Shown: positions 51,693 through 60,453 of the stretch, in pieces
Numbering within the stretch: position 1 is the stretch's first letter
Layout: every line of letters begins with the position of its first letter
NCBI RefSeq assembly: GCF_007990545.2
Contig: NZ_AP019829.2
Span: 372,001-436,000, forward strand
Reading direction: 5' to 3'
Length of the DNA stretch: 64,000 nt
Source: Leptotrichia wadei
GTDB taxonomy: Bacteria > Fusobacteriota > Fusobacteriia > Fusobacteriales > Leptotrichiaceae
Position numbers and translations under genes: made by a program
The notes under the pieces: model-generated
Seen by the model: the letters and a program-made list of their open reading frames with translations, nothing else
Database searches by the model: none
Told to the model about the DNA's origin: nothing

Positions 51693-53108
51693 ATGATAAA
51701 AAATATAAAATTAAATACTTTCTTTTTTAAGGAATATGCACAAATTGCCGAAAAAAATACATATTCGGCATATATTCCAAATGGGAACAGAGGGATTTGG
51801 TGTATTGCTGATTTTGAGGAAAAAATATATGTTCAAGAAGATATAGAGATAAATCAAAAAATAGAGAATAATGACATTAGAAGTAAAAAAATTAAAAAGA
51901 ATATTAAAAGAAAAAATTTGGCAAAAATTGGAGTTTATAAAATTATTGAAAAGTATTTGGAAAATAGTAGTTTTTCAATTGAAAATATGAAAAAAATGAT
52001 TCAATCTTCCAAAGATAAAGTAATTTTTGAAAAAAGTAAATTACTTAAAATTGAAAAAGATAATGAAAAAAATTTTGATTTAAAAAATTTTTATTCGCAA
52101 ATTGTTGTTATTATTGAAAAAAATAATATGATTGTTGGAAATATGGGGAAAACTGAATTTGTTTTGTATAGGGAAAATAGAATTGTGGAAAAGATAAGTG
52201 GAGAGCAATTCAAAAAAATAAGACTGAAAAAACATGATTATTTGCTGGCTGGGAGTCCTGAATTTTGGAAAGTTGTTAATGAGAGTGAAATTGAGGAAGT
52301 GTATGTTGACAAGAAAAGTAAAGAAAATATTGAGCAAAGTTTAAGCGAACAGATAAAACTTGCTGAGAAAAAATTGGGTAAAGTGATACCATTTTTGTCG
52401 ATTTTTGTTGAAGATATTGAAGTGGAAAAGAATTATGAATTATTAGAAAGTGAAGTTAGTAAGAAAAATCAAAAGCGGGAAATGACTGTAAAATATATAT
52501 TTTTATCGGCAATGTTTGCATTTATGCTTGTTTCTGTGGGAAAAAATATTCAAAAAGGTAATTTTGAAAACAGGAAAAACGAAAATGTCAAAAATGTAAT
52601 GGCTAAGAAGATTAGTGAAAAATCAAATTTATTGGAAAATAATTTATATGTAAAAGCAGAAATAGAAAATAATAAAATTGAACAGGGAAATTTGGCAAAT
52701 GTTAAAGTTGAAGTTAAGAAAACTGCTGAAAATGAAAATGCAGTTGAAAATCAAAATGTGGAAACAGGGAATAAAGAAATAGAAAAGAATCATGCAAAAA
52801 ATTTGGAAATTACTCAAAATATTACAAAAAGCAAGGAGAAAGGTGATAAAAAATTAAATAATTCAAGAATAAAAAAGAAAGTTTCTAAAAATAAAAAATA
52901 TAATAGAAAAAATCTGAATGCAGATAATAGAAATTTTAAGAAAAATTATAAGGTAAAAAGTAATGGAATTTCACAACTTGAAAAGGAAATTGAGCAAAAT
53001 TGGGAAGTTCTTGGGCGTGATAGAAATGGGAATAATTTTGTGAAAAATAGAGAATTTAAAAGGGAAAATAAGAATGGATTTTTTGTTAAAGGGAACAATA
53101 TTGAATAG
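51693..53108 (+). CDS. Second, more degenerate PP2C-like membrane protein
   Basis: 471 residues. The N-terminal half follows the PP2C order seen in the preceding gene: RGIWCIADFEEK in place of VADGFDEE, MIVGNMGKTEFVLYRENRIV (normally GDSRxY), and LLAGSPEFWKVV in place of SDGxW. All metal ligands appear lost. One membrane helix (about 267-284), then about 190 residues rich in Lys, Asn and Glu. It begins 15 bases after the first PP2C-like gene, and the kinase gene overlaps its last 35 bases. Confidence 0.65.
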   Translation: MIKNIKLNTFFFKEYAQIAEKNTYSAYIPNGNRGIWCIADFEEKIYVQEDIEINQKIENNDIRSKKIKKNIKRKNLAKIGVYKIIEKYLENSSFSIENMKKMIQSSKDKVIFEKSKLLKIEKDNEKNFDLKNFYSQIVVIIEKNNMIVGNMGKTEFVLYRENRIVEKISGEQFKKIRLKKHDYLLAGSPEFWKVVNESEIEEVYVDKKSKENIEQSLSEQIKLAEKKLGKVIPFLSIFVEDIEVEKNYELLESEVSKKNQKREMTVKYIFLSAMFAFMLVSVGKNIQKGNFENRKNENVKNVMAKKISEKSNLLENNLYVKAEIENNKIEQGNLANVKVEVKKTAENENAVENQNVETGNKEIEKNHAKNLEITQNITKSKEKGDKKLNNSRIKKKVSKNKKYNRKNLNADNRNFKKNYKVKSNGISQLEKEIEQNWEVLGRDRNGNNFVKNREFKRENKNGFFVKGNNIE

Positions 53109-53973
53109 AAAGTATAAAATTTTAAATTATGTAGCTAAAAGTGATTTTTCCAATATTTATATGTGTGAAGATAGACAAGGGGAAAAAGTAATTATTAAGG
53201 AATGTTATCCTTCAGAAATTGTTATGAGAAATAGTAAAGAGGTTTTTACTGAAAAGTACAAGAAAGATTTTGAAAATTTGAAAGAATGTTTTTGGAAAGA
53301 AAAATGTATTTTGGAGAAATTTTTGAAAAAATCTAAAAGAAGAAAACGGAAATTTGTGGATGATGTTATTAAATTTGTGGATTTTTTTAGTGAAAATGGA
53401 ACAAATTATATTGTTACTGAATATTTTTGTGGAGTTACCTTGAAAAAATATATTTTGGAAAATCGGATAAAAAATGGAAAATTGAGGATAAATCATATTT
53501 TGGAAATATTTTTTAAAATTGCCGAAGTAGTTTGTAAAATTCATAAAAAGGGAATTATTCATTGTGATTTGAAGCCTTCAAATATTTTGATTGATATTAG
53601 GGGAAATATCAGAATTATTGATTTTGGAGCGAGCTTAAAAAAGAAGGAAAAGGTTGAGTTTGTTAAGGTTTCAGATGGGTATTCGCCGATTGAGATTTGT
53701 TCAGAAAAAGTTGAGATTGATGAAAGAACCGATGTTTATTCACTTGGGGCACTTTTATATTTTATGCTTTGTGGAGTGAAAGTGGATGGGGCGATTAAGA
53801 GGTTCTATAAGGCTGAACTGGAGTTTGGCAGGGAAGTTATTTTGGGATTTGAGAAGATTGAGATATTTAAGGAAGTGGAAGAAGTTATAAAAAAGGGGCT
53901 GGAGTTTGACAGGCAGAAAAGGTTTGGAAGTGTTAGGGAAATGATTGAAAAATTGAGAAAAATTTTTGCTTAA
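53074..53973 (+). CDS. Ser/Thr protein kinase (Hanks type) with atypical glycine loop
   Basis: 299 residues, all kinase domain. The ATP lysine is in KVIIKECYP (about 42), the catalytic loop is HCDLKPSN (Asp about 165, Asn about 170; Cys replaces the Arg of HRD), DFG is at about 183, and the activation/P+1 region is VSDGYSPIEIC. The glycine-rich loop is VAKSDFSNIYM, lacking all usual glycines, which may reduce ATP binding or alter regulation. No membrane segment. Starts inside the previous gene. Likely phosphorylates the proteins read by the two FHA domains. Confidence 0.85.
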   Translation: MDFLLKGTILNRKYKILNYVAKSDFSNIYMCEDRQGEKVIIKECYPSEIVMRNSKEVFTEKYKKDFENLKECFWKEKCILEKFLKKSKRRKRKFVDDVIKFVDFFSENGTNYIVTEYFCGVTLKKYILENRIKNGKLRINHILEIFFKIAEVVCKIHKKGIIHCDLKPSNILIDIRGNIRIIDFGASLKKKEKVEFVKVSDGYSPIEICSEKVEIDERTDVYSLGALLYFMLCGVKVDGAIKRFYKAELEFGREVILGFEKIEIFKEVEEVIKKGLEFDRQKRFGSVREMIEKLRKIFA

Positions 53974-54136
53974 AATAAAAGCTTTTTAATAGATTTGATT
54001 TTATAACAAGCTAGAGAAATTTCAATAAAATCTATGTTTATAGCTTTTTATTTGGATTTTAAATTAATAAATCAAAACTAAAACTTGAATTTAAAGAAAA
54101 TATTCATTATTAATGACAAAAGGGGACAAGGTAAAA

Positions 54137-56800
54137 ATGAGATTATTTTATGAAGAGGAATTGCGAAGAAAATCTTACTATGAGATGTATCAGATTGCAA
54201 TTGAGGAACATTTGGTAAATGTACATGTGGAAACGCCCACGAGAGAGGAGCTTATCTCACTTTTGATGAAATATAGGGGAGTCAAGGAAAATTACTGTAT
54301 TGACAAGTATAATAAAAACGGGCTTGTGAATGTTCAGGAACTTTTTGATAATAAACTTGGCGAGAGAATTCATCACGAGAATAAGATACGAGTGCCACAC
54401 AAGATTATTTTATACAAGGAGCTTGATTTGATGAGGGAAGACAATTATAAAATTGAAATTCCTGAAAATGTGAGCAGTGCAAATGTTTTTCTTATAAATG
54501 CAAATAATTACCTGTGTGGGATTTTCCAGCTGGAAAAGGATTTGAATAGCAGGAATAAGTATTTTCTAATTAGTAAAAAGGAATTTTTTAGAGTTGAAAC
54601 TTTAAGAAATAATAAGTTCTCTTTTTTATTTTTCAAGGAAAATGACTTAAAATTTATTCATAAGTTTTATAATTTAAAAGAAGATGAAACGACACCACTT
54701 TACCCATACCAGATGGATTATTACAAAGTTGAAATTGAAAATTTTGTTGTGAAAAATCTGGAAACTACGAATACGCCACTTTGTATTGATTTTGGGACAG
54801 TAAATACGGCTCTTGGGGCATATCTGGATAAAAATTATGTGAAGGATTTGCCTACTAATGATATTTTGAATGGAAATGTCGTGATAGATGCTATAAATTA
54901 TGTAAAATTTGACGATGGAGAGAGACGTTACCGTGAGATTTTTCCAACATTAGTTTATGTTGATGATTGCAGCGATGCTAATAATATTAAGTATTCATTT
55001 GGGTATGATGTGATAAGAAAGTTGGAGAGAAATGACTATATTGTCAATGGCTCGATTTTTTACAGCTTGAAAAGGTGGGTTCATGAGCATAATAAACTTG
55101 AGAAAATTAATGATGAGTTTGGAAATATTCTGTATGTGAAAAGAAAGGATATAATAAAGGCGTACTTAAAATATGTTGTAAATCGTGCTGAATACATGTT
55201 TAAATGCAAATTTAAAAAAATTCATGCTTCAAGTCCTGTAAAATTAAAGGAGCAGTTTTTGACGATGTTTCAGGAAATTTTCATGGTGGAAAATAAATTT
55301 AATAAAAATCAGAATTCTGAAATTTCTGAAAAAAATATAATTTCAAGTGAAAAAAATTATGAATATGAGATTATTCGTGAAAATGCGATGGATGAAGCGA
55401 TTGCAGTGTTGTATAATACAATTGAGATACAGATAAGGAAAGAGAGATATAAGGAGAATGAAGAATATAGTGCATTAATTATTGATTGTGGTGGCGGAAC
55501 GACGGATTTGGCGGCTTGCAAGTATGTGATTAGCAAGGACAAAATTTCATATTATCTAGATATAAGGACAAGCTTTGAAAACGGGGATGAGAATTTTGGT
55601 GGAAATGACTTGACTTACAGGATTATGCAGTTTTTGAAAATTGTGCTTGGGGCAAAATATTCTGAAAATAGGGTCGTTTCTATTAATGATTTGATAAAAT
55701 ATGATAACGATATAATTTACAAGGTAATTGATGACAGCGGTGTTGAGAAGATTTTTGAAAATATGAATTTGGAATATGAAAAGTATGAAAATGTAATTCC
55801 CACAAAATATTCGCAGTTTGAGAATAAAATGAGTGAAGAGTATCAGAAAATACGGAATAACTTTTATATGTTATGGGAAGCAGCTGAAAATCTTAAAAAG
55901 GAATTTTTTACATCCGATGGAAGACTGCGGACACGTTTTGATGTACCTAGAAATTATGAAAAACGGAATGATATTCATATAACGCAGTTAAAAAGCTGGA
56001 AAATTCATACTTATGAAAATGGAATATTTACCACAATAACAGATTATCCAAGACATATTTTTACGATAAAAGAAATTGAAAAAATCGTAAAAGCTGATAT
56101 TTACGGAATGCTCAGAAAATTTTTGAATACGTATTACAAGGAAGGGCTGCTTTTTGAGTATTCATTAATAAAATTAAGTGGGCAGTCAACGAAAATCAGT
56201 ACATTTCAGGAAGTACTAAAGGAATTTGTGCCGGGAAAGATGATTGAATACAAGGAACTGAGCCATCGTGATGATTACGAGCTGAAACTGAACTGTCTGG
56301 ATGGAGCTATAAAATATCTGGATTATAAGCGTTTTGGGCATATAGATGTGGAAATTGTGAATGAAGTTCCGCTTGTGCCGTATTCTGTGTGGGTGGAAAA
56401 ATACGATGGGGAAAAAGTGGAAATGATACAGACTTCACGAAAGGCTGATATTCTAATTGGACAGATTGATAAAAAGATTTCTGCTGAAGAACTAAAAATT
56501 TATGTTTATACTGCAGAAGGCGAATTGAAAAAAGAGATGATCTATAAAAATGAGGATAATTATGAAGAAATGGATGCACAGGAAATTTTGCCTGAATTTA
56601 CAAATATAATTTCTCAAAATGATACCGATACAATTCAAAACAACACAGTAAGATTTTTTATTTATACTGATTTAAACAACTGGGGATTTTTTGTCGTTCC
56701 AATTCAAAGGAAATCGGATCAGCTTTATCTTGGACGAAAGGAATATTCTCCTTATGAAGATAATTTAAGTGAAAATTCCTATTTTGACGGAAACCACTAA
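54137..56800 (+). CDS. Large Hsp70/actin-fold (ASKHA) ATPase
   Basis: 887 residues. About 210 N-terminal residues are not recognised. An ASKHA domain follows: phosphate 1 CIDFGTVNTALGAYL (about 216), phosphate 2 LIIDCGGGTTDLAACKY (about 448), and adenosine motif LIKLSGQSTKISTFQEVL (about 695). Gly and Asp residues for ATP are present, so it is probably active. The C-terminal 150 residues are not a normal Hsp70 substrate domain. It may be the partner of the DnaJ protein of the cassette. GGGG and AAGG precede the ATG at 54137; an ATG at 54113 overlaps them. Confidence 0.75.
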   Translation: MRLFYEEELRRKSYYEMYQIAIEEHLVNVHVETPTREELISLLMKYRGVKENYCIDKYNKNGLVNVQELFDNKLGERIHHENKIRVPHKIILYKELDLMREDNYKIEIPENVSSANVFLINANNYLCGIFQLEKDLNSRNKYFLISKKEFFRVETLRNNKFSFLFFKENDLKFIHKFYNLKEDETTPLYPYQMDYYKVEIENFVVKNLETTNTPLCIDFGTVNTALGAYLDKNYVKDLPTNDILNGNVVIDAINYVKFDDGERRYREIFPTLVYVDDCSDANNIKYSFGYDVIRKLERNDYIVNGSIFYSLKRWVHEHNKLEKINDEFGNILYVKRKDIIKAYLKYVVNRAEYMFKCKFKKIHASSPVKLKEQFLTMFQEIFMVENKFNKNQNSEISEKNIISSEKNYEYEIIRENAMDEAIAVLYNTIEIQIRKERYKENEEYSALIIDCGGGTTDLAACKYVISKDKISYYLDIRTSFENGDENFGGNDLTYRIMQFLKIVLGAKYSENRVVSINDLIKYDNDIIYKVIDDSGVEKIFENMNLEYEKYENVIPTKYSQFENKMSEEYQKIRNNFYMLWEAAENLKKEFFTSDGRLRTRFDVPRNYEKRNDIHITQLKSWKIHTYENGIFTTITDYPRHIFTIKEIEKIVKADIYGMLRKFLNTYYKEGLLFEYSLIKLSGQSTKISTFQEVLKEFVPGKMIEYKELSHRDDYELKLNCLDGAIKYLDYKRFGHIDVEIVNEVPLVPYSVWVEKYDGEKVEMIQTSRKADILIGQIDKKISAEELKIYVYTAEGELKKEMIYKNEDNYEEMDAQEILPEFTNIISQNDTDTIQNNTVRFFIYTDLNNWGFFVVPIQRKSDQLYLGRKEYSPYEDNLSENSYFDGNH

Positions 56801-56814
56801 AAAGGAAGAGAATA

Positions 56815-58074
56815 TTGAGAAAAAAAGATGAAATAATTTGGATAATGCCCGCAATTTTTATTTTTATCATTCTTTTTATGATAAAATTCTGTACTCCCAA
56901 AATTAATCAGAAATATGTTATTGAAAAAATAACACTTGAAAATCTTGAATTTTTTGTGGATATGAAAGGAACTGTTGTTGCAAATAATGTTACTAAAATT
57001 GGACTAGATGTGAATTTATCCGTTGATGATGTTTACTACAAGGCTGGAGATTTTGTAAAAAAGGGCGATGTAATAGTGAAATTTAGCGATTATCAGAAAA
57101 ATGGATTGAATGAAAAACGTACGTTATTAGTGATTAAAAATCGGGAATTACGAAATTTGGAAAAACAAAGGGAATTGGGATCTGATGTTAGTCAGAAAAT
57201 TCAGGAATTACGTGGAGAAATATCAGGATTGGAAATTGAAATTAAAGATGAAATGAGAAATACAAGATTGGTTCAGAGAAGTGTAAGAAGTCCATTTGAT
57301 GCTTACATTGTGAAAATTAATGCAGTGAAAGGTGGAATTACAAACAAAAATGAGCCTATTTTGATTCTTTCCAAAAGGGAAGATTTAAAAATAGTTAGTG
57401 AAAACGTGAAAAGTGAGAAAGTTAAAAATCTAAATATTGGAAATGTTGCCAAAATTAGTATTTTTAGGAGAGAAAATAAAAAAATTGGAGAAGAAAAAAT
57501 ACTTGAAGAATTAATTGAAATGAAAAATGATAAAAATAAGGAAATTTTGCAAGATAAGGATAAAATAAAAGAGAATTCAGATTTATTTTCTGAAAAAAAG
57601 GTTATTGAAGCAGAATTATTTAAGATTAATAAAATTGGGGATATGAATGTGTTTGAGTTTTTACCAACTTTATTTAAGGATCTGTTTTTAAACGAGCAAG
57701 TGGATATTCGTGTGATTTATAAGAAAAAAGAGAATATTCTGGCTGTTCCAAAAAAGGCTGTTATTTTTAAAAATCAGAAAAGCTATATTTATTTAATTGA
57801 TAAAAATAATTTGGTTAAAGAAAAGAAAGTGTTTATTGGGATGGATAATGGAGAGAAGATTGAAATTTTTGGAATAGATATTGGAGAAGGAATGGAAATT
57901 ATTGGGAATCCTGATGATAAAATTGGGAATAATGTGATTGTGGAACGAAGGAATATTAAGGATGAGGAAATTGAAAATAGGAAAAAATTGGAAAGGTTAG
58001 AGTGGGAAAATGAAAAGCTGGGGAATAGAATGGATGAGAATGAGAGAGAGATTATCAGACTAAAGAGAAAATAA
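56815..58074 (+). CDS. HlyD/RND-type membrane fusion (adaptor) protein, orphan
   Basis: 419 residues with an N-terminal membrane anchor (about 9-26), barrel-sandwich halves (GDFVKKGDVIVKFSD and VRSPFDAYIVKI with a coiled coil between them), a beta-barrel domain and a C-terminal LAVPKKAVIFKNQKSYIYLI segment typical of efflux adaptors. The tail ends with a coiled coil. No transporter, ATPase or outer-membrane factor is next to it. TTG start, with AAAGGAAGAG just upstream; no in-frame ATG is near. It begins 14 bases after the ASKHA gene, so it belongs to the cassette. Confidence 0.83.
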   Translation: MRKKDEIIWIMPAIFIFIILFMIKFCTPKINQKYVIEKITLENLEFFVDMKGTVVANNVTKIGLDVNLSVDDVYYKAGDFVKKGDVIVKFSDYQKNGLNEKRTLLVIKNRELRNLEKQRELGSDVSQKIQELRGEISGLEIEIKDEMRNTRLVQRSVRSPFDAYIVKINAVKGGITNKNEPILILSKREDLKIVSENVKSEKVKNLNIGNVAKISIFRRENKKIGEEKILEELIEMKNDKNKEILQDKDKIKENSDLFSEKKVIEAELFKINKIGDMNVFEFLPTLFKDLFLNEQVDIRVIYKKKENILAVPKKAVIFKNQKSYIYLIDKNNLVKEKKVFIGMDNGEKIEIFGIDIGEGMEIIGNPDDKIGNNVIVERRNIKDEEIENRKKLERLEWENEKLGNRMDENEREIIRLKRK

Positions 58075-58187
58075 TGTATTATGCTGTTTCTCGTTTAAAT
58101 AGCGAATGTTTAATAATTTTTGAATGGTATACTATTTTTAAATGAGATTTAATATAAATTGTCATTGAATTTATGTGGTTTTAAATA

Positions 58188-58213
58188 AAATCAGGATAAA
58201 AACATCCTGATTT
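58188..58213. terminator. Bidirectional terminator between the cassette and capA
   Basis: AAATCAGGAT and ATCCTGATTT pair perfectly around six bases; T-rich sequence lies on both sides. Confidence 0.7.
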
Positions 58214-58257
58214 CTAGCTATATTTTTTAAATTTGTGAAAAATAAAAGAAAAAGTTT

Positions 58258-59430
58258 TTAATTTAGATTATTAGTCTTAGTAATTTTTCCTTCTTCGCTG
58301 ATAGAAAGCCCATTTCCATTTGGAAAGTCAGATTTATTCAAGTAAATTATCTTTTTTATTGCTAATTTTTCTGAATCTATAAAAGGACCTAAACTTTTGT
58401 AAGTTTGTCTTACTGGAATAATTTCTCCAGAAATAAAGTCTCCTTTATTATTTATTTTAATTTTAAAAATAGGTGCAATTCCCATTGAACCAGAAATATT
58501 TATTTTTCCAAAAGTTGCAAAGTTTCCTGCACTATAAGAGATAAATTTATTTTTATAAAGCTCAACTGCTCTTGTGACATGAGGGCCTTGCCCAAAGATT
58601 ATATCGGCTCCATTGTCTATGGCAAAATGGGCAAACTCATAAACATTTCCTCTATCCTCGCCATGAAAAATTTCATGTTTTTTAGTAATGTGTTCAGCAT
58701 TAGCACCTTCAGCTCCACCGTGAAACATAACAATTACAATATCAACTTTTGATTTTAATTCAGAAATAAGTTTTTTTGCATAATTATAGTCATTTAGTTT
58801 TACAGTAGCTGAATTTGGAGAAAATGAAATAAATCCAAATTTTTTTCCATTTTTTTCAAAAATTGCGCTTTCAGCAATATCTTTAATTCCAGAATATTTT
58901 ATTCCTAAATTATCAAGATTTTTAATAGTTTTCTTAACTCCGATTTCTCCAAAATCATTACTGTGATTATTGGCAATGCTCAAATAGTCGAATCCAGCCT
59001 GTTTTAAATATGTTCCATATCTTGAAGGCATACGAAAGACATAGCAAACATTTGGATTATTACAGTTTTTGGGAGTTCCGCTTGTATCAAATAGTGTTCC
59101 TTCCAGATTTCCTGCGGTTATGTCAGCATTTTTTAGTATATTTTGTGTATTTTGAAGAATATTGACATCATTTTTAGGAAGCAGATATTCAAAAGGGTAA
59201 TTTGAGCCAAGCATTATATCTCCTACACCAATAATTGTAAATTCTGATTTTTCATCTTTTTTATTCTTTTCATCATTTCTATTCTTAGAAATATCTATTT
59301 TTTTGTTTCTCAATATTTTTTCTAAATTCATAAATTTATTTCTAAAATCTTTAAAATTAGGACTTGTAATAATTAATGCAAGTGAAAAAGCTAAAATAGC
59401 AAATAAAATTAATAGTATATTTTTTTTCAT
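58258..59430 (-). CDS. CapA-family metallophosphatase-like surface protein
   Basis: 390 residues with an N-terminal signal anchor (NILLILFAILAFSLALIIT) and a calcineurin-like CapA/PgsA domain: IIGVGDIMLGS, AGNLEGTLF, LSIANNHSNDFG, IVMFHGGAEGAN, IIFGQGPHVTRAVELY and SAGNFATF. CapA proteins take part in poly-gamma-glutamate or capsule production, but CapBC are missing here, so the role is uncertain. It lies outside the inner membrane. Single gene. Confidence 0.87.
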   Translation of the reverse strand: MKKNILLILFAILAFSLALIITSPNFKDFRNKFMNLEKILRNKKIDISKNRNDEKNKKDEKSEFTIIGVGDIMLGSNYPFEYLLPKNDVNILQNTQNILKNADITAGNLEGTLFDTSGTPKNCNNPNVCYVFRMPSRYGTYLKQAGFDYLSIANNHSNDFGEIGVKKTIKNLDNLGIKYSGIKDIAESAIFEKNGKKFGFISFSPNSATVKLNDYNYAKKLISELKSKVDIVIVMFHGGAEGANAEHITKKHEIFHGEDRGNVYEFAHFAIDNGADIIFGQGPHVTRAVELYKNKFISYSAGNFATFGKINISGSMGIAPIFKIKINNKGDFISGEIIPVRQTYKSLGPFIDSEKLAIKKIIYLNKSDFPNGNGLSISEEGKITKTNNLN

Positions 59431-59485
59431 TTATTAAATCCTTTCATAAAAAGTAGTTTTTTTATAAATATTAGAATTTTATATT

Positions 59486-59533
59486 ACTAAACAAAATAAC
59501 CGTAATTTTTAAGTTTGATCTTAAAGTAATTTT
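59486..59533. repeat. Dispersed repeat family 2, degenerate copy e
   Basis: AACAAAATAACCGTAATTTTTAAG to TAATTTTGTTA follows the repeat's layout with about one-fifth of positions changed. Confidence 0.55.
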
Positions 59534-59656
59534 GTTAAATTCTAAACTAATATATTTTAAATAAGTTTATTATTTTTTTGATACAATTATTTTACATATA
59601 TTTATCGTAAAAAGCAATATGATTTATAAAAATAATCTTGTAAAGGAAAAATATTC

Positions 59657-59685
59657 TTTACATTTTCTGTTTTTTCTATTATACT
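59657..59685 (+). promoter_or_regulatory. Promoter of the DIP1984-family gene
   Basis: TTTACA (59657-59662), 17-base spacer and TATACT (59680-59685), about 37 bases before the start. Confidence 0.6.
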
Positions 59686-59722
59686 TTAGATATGTAAAAA
59701 TAAAAAATAGGAGGATAAATAA

Positions 59723-60181
59723 ATGAAAATTGCTGAAGCTCTTATTTTGCGTGCTGATATCCAAAAAAGAATTGCACAATTAAAGGTAAGACTTAATAAT
59801 AATGCTAAAGTTCAGGAAAATGAAGAACCTACTGAAGATCCTGAATTTTTATTAGCTGAATTGGAAAATTTGATTTCTCAATTAAATGATTTAATAGTAA
59901 AAATAAATAGAACAAATACACTTTCAAAAGTTGATGGAATTTCATTAGTGGAGTTAATCGCAAAAAAAGATACTCTTTCACAAAAAGCAGGAATTTTGCG
60001 TGAATTTATTGAAATTGCAAGTCAAAAGGTGAATTTGTATTCTACGACAGAAATAAAGGTTTTTAGTACGGTTAATGTGTCTGAATTGCAAAAAAAGCTG
60101 GATAAATTGTCTAAAGAAATTCGTGAAACTGATACAAAATTGCAACAGGCAAACTGGACTATTGACTTAGTTGAAGAATAA
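59723..60181 (+). CDS. DIP1984-family (septicolysin-like) protein
   Basis: 152 residues, helical. MKIAEALILRADIQKRIAQLK at the start, INRTNTLSKVDGISLVELIAKKD in the middle and LQKKLDKLSKEIRETDTKLQQANW at the end match the DIP1984 family. The biochemical role is not established. AGGAGG is 7-8 bases before the ATG. No signal peptide. Its own promoter lies upstream. Confidence 0.85.
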   Translation: MKIAEALILRADIQKRIAQLKVRLNNNAKVQENEEPTEDPEFLLAELENLISQLNDLIVKINRTNTLSKVDGISLVELIAKKDTLSQKAGILREFIEIASQKVNLYSTTEIKVFSTVNVSELQKKLDKLSKEIRETDTKLQQANWTIDLVEE

Positions 60182-60453
60182 AAAATAGTGTATTTAATAT
60201 TGTAATTTATGAAAATAAAAAGATTTTTGGTGTAGATATTTTTAAGGTGAACATAAACCTTTGGATATTAGGGGAAAAATATCCTACAAGAATGAGTAAT
60301 GCGGGGAAGTTACAAAAGTTATGATTAATCCCAGTATTGTTACATCTGTACGAATTATTGTAATTGTTACTACCATATGTTAATTAATAATATTGAGGCT
60401 GGGTTGTGGGATTGGTTTTGCTATGTAAAAATTTATAAGGAGAGAAAAATTTT
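60182..60453 (+). other. Unassigned, possibly structured leader of the symporter gene
   Basis: This less A/T-rich stretch holds short hairpins: AAGGT/ACCTT (about 60243-60258) and GGATATT/AATATCC (about 60257-60281). GTTACA/TGTTAC and GGGG/CCC pairings are also possible to about 60350. No T-box, lysine or glycine riboswitch motif is evident. AAGGAGAG before the ATG is the ribosome site. Confidence 0.35.

Noticed and set aside
46807-58074. Type VI secretion regulatory module
   Set aside because: FHA, kinase and PP2C-like genes are typical of such modules, but no structural secretion gene (tube, sheath, baseplate, membrane complex or ClpV) is present on either side.
60182-60453. T-box, lysine or glycine riboswitch before the symporter
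   Set aside because: No T-box sequence, specifier loop or known aptamer core could be found by eye.
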